Shown: positions 50,513 to 56,724 of the stretch, one piece after another
How positions within the stretch are numbered: position 1 is the stretch's first letter
How the letters are laid out: each line of letters starts with the position of its first letter
Assembly: GCA_910577205.1 (NCBI GenBank)
Contig: CAJTMA010000012.1
Span: forward strand, 1-56,724
Reading direction: 5' to 3'
DNA: 56,724 nucleotides
From: an uncultured Alphaproteobacteria bacterium
Lineage (GTDB): Bacteria; Pseudomonadota; Alphaproteobacteria; RF32; CAG-239
The notes under the pieces: generated by a model
Told to the model about the DNA's origin: nothing
Seen by the model: only the letters and a program-made list of their open reading frames with translations
The model's database searches: none
Translations under genes and position numbers: made by a program

Positions 50513-51808
50513 ATGAATTACACAGATTTTAATGCTTTTGCTCTGGCAACGCCTAATGCCGGAGAATTAGCACAAATCTCCGGGGCTTTTAAAGCCCTGT
50601 CTGATATTTCCGGCATTTCTTACGACAACAATGCTTTTTTATTGCCCTTGGGGGTTAACAGCATTTCAGATGTTAAAGATACAATTTCTTATTCTAAATA
50701 TGCGTCGTATGAAGATTTTCGCCGGGATATATTTGAAATGCTCCGTGTTTTTCTGCAAAAAACGCCGTTTGTCCCGAAGATTTTCATTATAGCCTACAAT
50801 CAATCTGACAATAAGCTGGCCGAAAGCAATATTGACATGATGTGCCGGGTTGTTAAAGAATATTACAAAGAACACAAGCTGGGACAAATTTTCACAACGG
50901 TTCTCACCAGCCGCCTGCATAAATACAAATATGTTGATTTAATTAATGTTCCCAAACATCTATTGACGTTTAACTCCCGTATCAGATTGTTGCGCAATCA
51001 GGATTTACGGAAAAAAACACTGGTTACCATCGGAACGATTAATAACTTTAACCGCCGCACAGTCAACGAAAAGAAACAGGAATTGCTGAAAAAGCTGGAA
51101 CAGCTTGCGCAGGACAGCCAATTAGCCCCTGTTGCGGCAAAATTAAATAATTTCATTAATACAACAAAAAAAATTGTCATATGCCTGGGCGGCCGCGTGG
51201 AAGGTCCGGAGATTGTTTTTGATGTTAATTTTGCCAAGAAAATCTATGCTGACGCAGAAAAACTGAGCCAATCAGGATATGGAGTTGTTATTGTTAACGG
51301 GCCGCGCACGCCAAACGACGTGACCGATTATCTCTTTGAACAAACCCAGCATAATCCGCAGATTATCTTCCAGAACAGCAAGAAAATTGCCGAAAGCGAT
51401 GAAGACCGCACACCTCAGAGATGGCGCATTTATTCGGGTAAAAATGAAGCGATATTTAAAGAGCTGCAAAAGCTTGGAAACATTTACCCCGGCATTTTAG
51501 GGTTTGACAATACTCTGGCCGTACACACCATGGATTCATTTTCCAGCTGCGAAACAGCTAATGCCGCCATTCCGACTGCCATTTGCAGCGACGGGCTGTA
51601 TATTGACCCGCAAGTCAGATATGACTGCCTGAATCTGAAAGAATTGCTCTGCCCGAAATATGCGGCGGACTGGGATGAATTTGTCCGTTTTACTCGCAAT
51701 ATGCGGATAGAGCCCAAAGATTTGAATCCGCAAGTTCTTTCCAGCCCGCTGCGGGTATTTGCCGAAACACTGATTAATAAAATAAACAGCCAGAATAAAA
51801 AACGCTGA
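50513..51808 (+). CDS. ELM1-like (DUF1022) family protein
   Basis: 431 residues, cytoplasmic. The second half, KKIVICLGGRVEGPEIVFDVNFAKKIYADAEKLSQSGYGVVIVNGPRTPNDV with later VHTMDSFSSCETANAAIPTA, resembles the glycosyltransferase-like ELM1 family (usual segments SRRTP and TxDSxsMxSEA). The first 200 residues are not recognised. Alphaproteobacterial members are often called mitochondrial fission ELM1 proteins, although their role in bacteria is unknown. Its stop is immediately followed by the convergent gene's stop. Confidence 0.65.
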   Translation: MNYTDFNAFALATPNAGELAQISGAFKALSDISGISYDNNAFLLPLGVNSISDVKDTISYSKYASYEDFRRDIFEMLRVFLQKTPFVPKIFIIAYNQSDNKLAESNIDMMCRVVKEYYKEHKLGQIFTTVLTSRLHKYKYVDLINVPKHLLTFNSRIRLLRNQDLRKKTLVTIGTINNFNRRTVNEKKQELLKKLEQLAQDSQLAPVAAKLNNFINTTKKIVICLGGRVEGPEIVFDVNFAKKIYADAEKLSQSGYGVVIVNGPRTPNDVTDYLFEQTQHNPQIIFQNSKKIAESDEDRTPQRWRIYSGKNEAIFKELQKLGNIYPGILGFDNTLAVHTMDSFSSCETANAAIPTAICSDGLYIDPQVRYDCLNLKELLCPKYAADWDEFVRFTRNMRIEPKDLNPQVLSSPLRVFAETLINKINSQNKKR

Positions 51809-52459
51809 TTAAGGCTTAATCCACGGGCTGACCCTCTCAACTATCTGATTAATTATCAGATTTTCATCAATGGCAACCGCCGGCGCTATATTTATTTCAG
51901 CACGGATGGCCGCACCGGTTTGCGCCAGAGCCAAAGATTTAAGCATCCCGGTCAAGATTAAAGCTTCGGAAACGGTTTCCGCTTTGAAAAAACGGACTTC
52001 TTCTTTTCCCGGAAGAGTCAGAAATATTTTGTTATTCAAATAGTCATTTTTTATTTCCAAACCCAGATAACCTAATTCGGAAATTTCCTTATAAATCATC
52101 GCGGCAGATTCCGCACAAAGCCGCATGACATATTTAATTCCGATAGTCAGGGCAACAAAAGGCTTATACAGGCTCAATGCCTGCGGATAGTCTTTCACCT
52201 TGATGACGGCACATTCCATGCCGTTCGGCAGAAGGCAGGCTTCAACAAACAATGCAAGGGCAAAGAAGTTAATTGAAAAATCAGACATCTGATTGCGGAT
52301 AATAATGATTTTTTCTAAAGCATATTTTTCTACGACTTCCCGTGCTTTTTGGCGATATGCGGGAAAACCGCCGCAAACAGGTTCGTTGATTTCAACAACC
52401 GGACGGATTTCATTCAAAAAGGTATCGCCTTCGTTTTGATCCAAAACAATTTCTATCAT
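51809..52459 (-). CDS. Hypothetical protein
   Basis: 216 residues, cytoplasmic, mixed alpha/beta (MIEIVLDQNEGDTFLNEIRPVVEINEPVCGG at the start, ending VERVSPWIKP). I do not recognise the family and see no catalytic motif. AAGGGA ribosome site. It follows the alpha/beta hydrolase gene by 14 bases in the same direction, so the two probably form an operon. Confidence 0.75.
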   Translation of the reverse strand: MIEIVLDQNEGDTFLNEIRPVVEINEPVCGGFPAYRQKAREVVEKYALEKIIIIRNQMSDFSINFFALALFVEACLLPNGMECAVIKVKDYPQALSLYKPFVALTIGIKYVMRLCAESAAMIYKEISELGYLGLEIKNDYLNNKIFLTLPGKEEVRFFKAETVSEALILTGMLKSLALAQTGAAIRAEINIAPAVAIDENLIINQIVERVSPWIKP

Positions 52460-52473
52460 TTTATCCCTTTGCT

Positions 52474-53235
52474 TTAATTTTGAGCAGCGCGCGCATATAA
52501 GGCCTCTAAAGAGTAGCAGATTTCAGCCAAGTCCTCATCTTTACCCAGACGGTGATTGCTGTCCTTGAGCAATTTCACAACCACATCGCTGCTTTCCAGA
52601 CATTTGGCAATATTTAATGCCTTATTGGGATCAAGGCTGGCATCTTTCTGTCCCTGTATCAGGTGAACAGGACAAACGACAGGCAAAGGCTTGCCCAGCA
52701 AGCTATTTTCTTTTCCGGTTTCAAACAATGCTTTGGTAAAGACATAGGTGAAGTCATTGTTTGTGAACTCCAGCCGCCCTTCAGCGGATAACTTTTCTTT
52801 CTGCTCCGGCGTAAAAACATAATTTTCCAAATCAAGCGTAAAATCCGGCGCGGCAGCCAGCCCCAGCACGCCTTTGACCTTTTCGGGGCGTTCTCTGGCC
52901 GCCAGCAGGCTAAGCCAGCCGCCAAGGGAAGACCCGACCAGAATGACATCGGTTTTTACAATCTCATCAATAACTTCCAAAATCTGTGCTTTCCAAATAT
53001 TGAGGTCTGCTTGTTCATAACGTGCAGAATCGGAACCATGCCCGGCCAATTCATAACGGATAAAATCTATTCCTTTTGTTTCACACCAGTTTAGAATAGC
53101 TTCAGGTTTACGCCCCCAGCAATCTGAATACAAGCCATGCGTATAAACCAAGGTTAAATTGTTAGTTTTTGGCGATTTTGCTTGGCGGAAGTCAATTTTC
53201 GTTGTAAAGTCTGACTTAAATGTGTAAACAGTCAT
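52474..53235 (-). CDS. Alpha/beta hydrolase
   Basis: 253 residues from the ATG at 53235, preceded by AGGAG; the open frame to 53361 overlaps the divergent glycosyltransferase and is not used. Motifs: YTHGLYSDCWGRKPEAI oxyanion region, YELAGHGSD, nucleophile in VGSSLGGW, acid in GQKDASLDP, His in DSNHRLGK. The GSSLGGW elbow and short length resemble mycophenolic-acid-acyl-glucuronide esterase (ABHD10) and YqiA-like esterases common in alphaproteobacteria. Substrate unknown. Confidence 0.87.
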   Translation of the reverse strand: MTVYTFKSDFTTKIDFRQAKSPKTNNLTLVYTHGLYSDCWGRKPEAILNWCETKGIDFIRYELAGHGSDSARYEQADLNIWKAQILEVIDEIVKTDVILVGSSLGGWLSLLAARERPEKVKGVLGLAAAPDFTLDLENYVFTPEQKEKLSAEGRLEFTNNDFTYVFTKALFETGKENSLLGKPLPVVCPVHLIQGQKDASLDPNKALNIAKCLESSDVVVKLLKDSNHRLGKDEDLAEICYSLEALYARAAQN

Positions 53236-53281
53236 GTGATGAGAACTCCTACTTCTAATTTTTGAGGATTGTAGCAATAAA

Positions 53282-54436
53282 ATGTCAAATAGCAAAGAAA
53301 ATTCTCCGGTTGTGTTACAAGTTTTGCCGGAACTGGAAATGGGCGGTGTCGAACGCGGCACAGTAGAAGTTGCAACCTATATGAAACAAAAAGGCATCAA
53401 AAACTTTGTTGCTTCGCAAGGCGGACGCATGGTTTATGATTTGGATAAAGCTAAAGTCCCGCATTTAACTCTGCCGTTAAAAACCAAAAATATTTTCAAA
53501 ATGCGGCAGAATGCAAAAAAATTAGAGCAATATATCCGCAATAACGGCATCAATATTGTTCACGCCCGCTCCCGCGCCCCGGCTTGGAGCGCTTATTGGG
53601 CGGCCAAACGCGCCGGTGTGCATTTTGTGACGACTTTTCACGGCACATACGGCCTCGGCCCTTGCGGCCTTAAAAAGGTTTACAATAAAATTATGACATA
53701 TGGCGAACGGGTCATTGCCATTTCAGAGCACATCAAAAAGCATATCCTCGGCAATTATAAAATTTCCGAAGGCAAAATCCGGCTGGTTCACCGCTGTGTG
53801 GATGTCGACAAGTTTAATCCGGATTCCGTTTCGCAGGAACGGATTATCAAAACCGTCAAAGCTTTTAACATCCCTGAAGACAAGCCTGTCCTGCTGCTTC
53901 TCGGGCGGCTGACGAATTGGAAAGGGCAGCATTTGCTGATTGAAGCCTTATCCATGCTGAAACACAAGGACTATTACTGCCTGATTGTCGGCCCGGATCA
54001 AGGTCGGGTGAAATATTCGGAATACCTGCGTGATTTGGTGAAAAAATTCCGGCTGGACGGCTCTGTTGCTTTTTATGGGCAAACAACGGATGTTTCGGCT
54101 CTGATGATGGTATCCAATGTTATTCTCTCAACGGCGATTGAACCGGAAGCTTTCGGACGTATTTCCATTGAGGGACAAGCCATGGGCAAGGTGGTGGTCG
54201 CGTCTAACATCGGCGGCTCGCTGGATACGATTGCCGACGGCACAACAGGCAAGTTTTTTTACAGCAATAATCCGGCGTCTTTGGCAGAAGCCATTGACTG
54301 GGCGTTGGATTTATCTCCCGATGAAGTCAAGAAAATCGGCAAAGCGGGGATAAAAAACGTACATGATAACTTTACTAAGGACATTATGTGCGAAAAAACT
54401 ATTGCAGTTTACAACGAACTGCTTAATAATCAGTAA
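53282..54436 (+). CDS. GT4-family glycosyltransferase
   Basis: 384 residues, GT-B fold, membrane-associated but without helices. N-terminal LPELEMGGVERGTVEVA, a middle FHGTYG, LLLGRLTNWKGQHLLIEAL and the E-x7-E motif EPEAFGRISIE are typical of retaining GT4 enzymes that use nucleotide sugars. It probably adds a sugar to lipopolysaccharide or another envelope glycan; acceptor unknown. GAGGAT ribosome site. Divergent from the hydrolase and 61 bases upstream of thrS. Confidence 0.92.
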   Translation: MSNSKENSPVVLQVLPELEMGGVERGTVEVATYMKQKGIKNFVASQGGRMVYDLDKAKVPHLTLPLKTKNIFKMRQNAKKLEQYIRNNGINIVHARSRAPAWSAYWAAKRAGVHFVTTFHGTYGLGPCGLKKVYNKIMTYGERVIAISEHIKKHILGNYKISEGKIRLVHRCVDVDKFNPDSVSQERIIKTVKAFNIPEDKPVLLLLGRLTNWKGQHLLIEALSMLKHKDYYCLIVGPDQGRVKYSEYLRDLVKKFRLDGSVAFYGQTTDVSALMMVSNVILSTAIEPEAFGRISIEGQAMGKVVVASNIGGSLDTIADGTTGKFFYSNNPASLAEAIDWALDLSPDEVKKIGKAGIKNVHDNFTKDIMCEKTIAVYNELLNNQ

Positions 54437-54497
54437 GTTGACTCGGAGCAATCCGGGGCAGCAGAAATAATAAACTAATTAATTAAAGGAATTTAAC

Positions 54498-56429
54498 ATG
54501 GTTGCGATTAAACTTCCTGACGGAAGTATTTTAGAGATGGAAAGCGGGGTCAACGGTTTTGACATCGCTCATAAGATTAGTGCAGGTTTAGCCAAAGCGG
54601 CATTAGCTATCACCGTTAACGGCACAACACAGGATTTAAGCACTCCCATCACTACCGACGCAACCGTGACTATCATCACCGGTAAGGATAAAGAGGGCTT
54701 GCACATTCTGCGCCACACCTGCTCTCATGTTATGGCTCAAGCCGTCAAGGAATTGTGGCCTGACGTTCAGGTTACCATCGGCCCGGCTATTGAAAACGGC
54801 TTTTATTATGACTTTGCGCGCAAAGAGCCTTTTACCACTGATGATTTTGCAAAAATCGAAGAGAAAATGCATGAAATCGTCAAACGTGACGAAAAGCTGG
54901 GGCGCGTGGTTATGCCGCGTGATGAAGCTGTCAAGTTTTTCACGGACAAAGGCGAACATTACAAAGCCGAAATCATTAATGATTTGCCGGAAGGCGAAAT
55001 CATTTCTTTGTACCGCCAAGGCGATTTTACGGATTTGTGCCGCGGACCTCACGTTCCCTCCACCGGCAAAATCGGCGATGCTTTCAAAATTATGAAAGTT
55101 GCCGGCGCATATTGGCGCGGGGATTCCTCCAAAGAAATGCTGCAACGTTTATATGCAACGGCTTGGGCTGACAAAAAAGACCTGAAAGCCTATCTGGAAA
55201 TGTTGGAAGAAGCTGAAAAACGCGATCACCGCAAGCTTGGCCGCGAAATGGATTTATTCCACTTTGAACCGGAATATGCACCGGGCGCTGTTTTCTGGCA
55301 TGACAAAGGCTATAAAGTCTACCGCAAGCTGATTGAATATATGCGTAACCGCCAAGAACACAACGGCTATATTGAAATCGCCACCCCGCGGATTATGGAT
55401 CGTGTGTTGTGGGAAATCTCCGGGCACTGGGACAAATACGGCGCGCATAACTACTCCGGCAAAACCGAAGACGAAAAGCAGTTCTGTGTTAAGCCGATGA
55501 ACTGCCCGGGCGGTTTGCTGGTGTATAAGCAAGGCATTAAATCTTATCGTGATTTGCCGTTGCGCGTTGCCGAATTCGGTATGGTTAACCGTTATGAAGC
55601 TTCCGGTTCGCTGATGGGATTAATGCGCGTGCGCGAATTTACCCAAGATGATGCCCATATTTTCTGCACGCCGGAACAGATGGAAGAAGAATGCGTCAGA
55701 ACAATTAAGCTGATTTTGGATATTTACAAAGACTTCGGGTTTGAGGATGTTAAGATTTACCTTTCAACTCGTCCGGACAGCGTTTACCGTATCGGTTCTG
55801 ACGAGATTTGGGACATCTCCGAAAAAGCTTTGGCTAATGCCTTGGAGCACAATGGTTATGCTTATGAAATCAACGAAGGCGAAGGTGCATTCTACGGGCC
55901 GAAGCTGGAATTCATCCTGCGCGATGCTATCGGCCGCGAATGGCAGTGCGGTACTGTACAGATGGACATGAACCTGCCGCAGCGTTTTGATATTTCATAC
56001 ATTGGCGAAGATGGCGAAAAACATCAGCCGGTTATGCTGCACCGCGCGCTTTTTGGTTCTATCGAACGCTTCCTCGGCATTTTGATTGAGAATCATGCAG
56101 GCAAGCTGCCGTTGTGGCTCTCTCCGGAACAAGTTGTGGTTTGCCCGATTGTCAGCGAATTTGACGGTTATGCCGAAGAAGTTGCAGATAAATTGCGTAA
56201 GGCGGGCTTGTATGCCAAGACAGATCTTCGCAATGAAAAAATCAACTACAAAATCCGCGAACATTCTGTTGCCAAGATTCCGGTCATTGCCGTTGTCGGC
56301 GCTAAAGAAAAGGAAAACGGCACAGTTGCTGTTCGCCGCTTAGGTTCTGACAAGCAGGAAATCATCAAACTTGACGATTTTGTTGCTGCTTTGGCTGCCG
56401 AAGCACAAATGCCGCATTTGCACGAATAG
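54498..56429 (+). CDS. thrS: Threonyl-tRNA synthetase
   Basis: 643 residues, full length. TGS domain (residues 1-60), N2 editing domain with HTCSHVMAQA and CRGPHVPST, class II catalytic core with zinc ligands in FCVKPMNCPGG and later His residues, motif 2 NRYEASGSLMGLMRVREFTQDDAHIF, motif 3 MLHRALFGSIERF, and an HGTP anticodon domain at the end. Charges tRNA-Thr and clears mischarged serine. AAAGGAA ribosome site. No T-box or long leader seen upstream. Confidence 0.97.
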   Translation: MVAIKLPDGSILEMESGVNGFDIAHKISAGLAKAALAITVNGTTQDLSTPITTDATVTIITGKDKEGLHILRHTCSHVMAQAVKELWPDVQVTIGPAIENGFYYDFARKEPFTTDDFAKIEEKMHEIVKRDEKLGRVVMPRDEAVKFFTDKGEHYKAEIINDLPEGEIISLYRQGDFTDLCRGPHVPSTGKIGDAFKIMKVAGAYWRGDSSKEMLQRLYATAWADKKDLKAYLEMLEEAEKRDHRKLGREMDLFHFEPEYAPGAVFWHDKGYKVYRKLIEYMRNRQEHNGYIEIATPRIMDRVLWEISGHWDKYGAHNYSGKTEDEKQFCVKPMNCPGGLLVYKQGIKSYRDLPLRVAEFGMVNRYEASGSLMGLMRVREFTQDDAHIFCTPEQMEEECVRTIKLILDIYKDFGFEDVKIYLSTRPDSVYRIGSDEIWDISEKALANALEHNGYAYEINEGEGAFYGPKLEFILRDAIGREWQCGTVQMDMNLPQRFDISYIGEDGEKHQPVMLHRALFGSIERFLGILIENHAGKLPLWLSPEQVVVCPIVSEFDGYAEEVADKLRKAGLYAKTDLRNEKINYKIREHSVAKIPVIAVVGAKEKENGTVAVRRLGSDKQEIIKLDDFVAALAAEAQMPHLHE

Positions 56430-56430
56430 C

Positions 56431-56502
56431 GGAACGTCCGCTGCGGGTGGAACGTCCACTGCGAGTAGGACGCCTACTGCGAGTGGAGCGTCCACTGCGA
56501 GT
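56431..56502 (+). repeat. Four tandem 18-bp units after thrS
   Basis: GGAACGTCCGCTGCGGGT, GGAACGTCCACTGCGAGT, AGGACGCCTACTGCGAGT, GGAGCGTCCACTGCGAGT run end to end from 2 bases after the thrS stop. The unit is a multiple of three, GC-rich and slightly diverged. It lies in the thrS 3' UTR before the terminator; no spacers, so not a CRISPR. Confidence 0.92.
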
Positions 56503-56518
56503 GGCACAAGACAAGCTA

Positions 56519-56556
56519 TAAAACAAGGGGTTCTGCAAAGGACTCCTTGTTTTAGT
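56519..56556 (+). terminator. Probable thrS terminator
   Basis: AAACAAGG ... CCTTGTTT stem with further imperfect pairs (GGTT/GACT) and a TTTTAGTTTT tail. Bases 56557-56669 hold no supported gene. Confidence 0.65.
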
Positions 56557-56669
56557 TTTGGCCGCCAATATGAAAAATATGAGATAGCGAGAGGAAAGCG
56601 CTTTCATATAAGAGAAAACATCTTTTCCTGCAGGATGCAATAACACAGCACCGGAAAACATAAAACACA

Positions 56670-56724
56670 AGCCCCGCCGGATGAAACGGCGGGGCTTTTT
56701 TAAGCGTAACAACGGCTATATGGT
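56670..56724 (+). repeat. 55-bp dispersed repeat with terminator (inverted copy of 32641-32695)
   Basis: Exact reverse complement of 32641-32695, running to the window edge and possibly beyond. Contains GCCCCGCC/GGCGGGGC with GGATGAAAC loop and T6 run, then AAGCGTAACAACGGCTATATGGT. Here it lies downstream of thrS on the plus strand. Confidence 0.92.

Noticed and set aside
56431..56502. Possible CRISPR array
   Set aside because: Units are 18 bp, contiguous and diverged, with no spacers and no cas genes.

Overview
The window looks like a chromosomal segment of an uncultured, probably gut-associated alphaproteobacterium. Lineage evidence: a DUF1013/TrcR cell-cycle regulator (32.7-33.3 kb), the order zapA - 6S RNA-like gene - TIGR00282 phosphoesterase (39.7-41.1 kb), efp next to an inositol-monophosphatase-family gene, and an OpgG/OpgH pair. 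Several genes look more like those of Firmicutes or other distant groups: a single-chain glycyl-tRNA synthetase, and a divergent ddl / alpha-beta hydrolase / membrane-anchored murF cluster. Taxonomy is inferred by eye; no database search was possible.

Layout. 0-0.9 kb: end of a Cys-rich secreted protein, a 107-bp tandem repeat and a small secreted protein of the same surface family. 0.9-3.9 kb: glycyl-tRNA synthetase, HAD phosphatase, secreted unknown. 3.9-9.3 kb: tRNA-Gln(UUG) followed by an AT-rich accessory island. Near-identical 150-bp repeats and short tRNA-end repeats flank a BcgI-like restriction-modification gene and its broken specificity gene; next comes a gene with a recent internal duplication, preceded by a 53-nt hairpin. 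9.3-11.2 kb: two orphan genes and a dead DUF4402 gene. 11.3-24.1 kb: MATE transporter, gpsA, TPM and LemA proteins, the cell-wall ligase cluster, MscS channel, CBS/transporter-associated protein, HdeD, ankyrin protein. 24.1-26.7 kb: Zn/Cd-type P1B ATPase with HMA protein and a convergent ArsR regulator. 26.7-31.4 kb: candidate sRNA, then opgG - unknown - opgH for osmoregulated periplasmic glucans, and a Nudix hydrolase. 31.5-41.1 kb: small secreted protein, an orphan rod-shaped ncRNA candidate, HTH protein, trcR, membrane and envelope proteins, rpmE, efp, zapA, 6S RNA. 41.1-43.0 kb: a second copy of the Cys-rich two-gene surface module. 43.1-48.9 kb: a complete RND tripartite efflux operon. 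49.1-50.5 kb: a MuF-domain / Tlde1-like L,D-transpeptidase-fold toxin candidate with an adjacent small membrane protein (possible immunity). 50.5-56.7 kb: ELM1-like protein, hypothetical, alpha/beta hydrolase, GT4 glycosyltransferase, thrS, and a downstream 55-bp repeat whose inverted copy lies after trcR.

The strongest candidates for something undescribed are the MuF-Tlde1-like toxin/immunity pair at 49.1-50.5 kb, the tRNA-Gln island with three att-like cores and a BcgI-type enzyme, the orphan structured RNA at 32.06-32.22 kb, and the duplicated Cys-rich two-gene surface module. Gene starts were often moved inward from the longest frame where a clear ribosome binding site decided the matter; this is stated in each entry.
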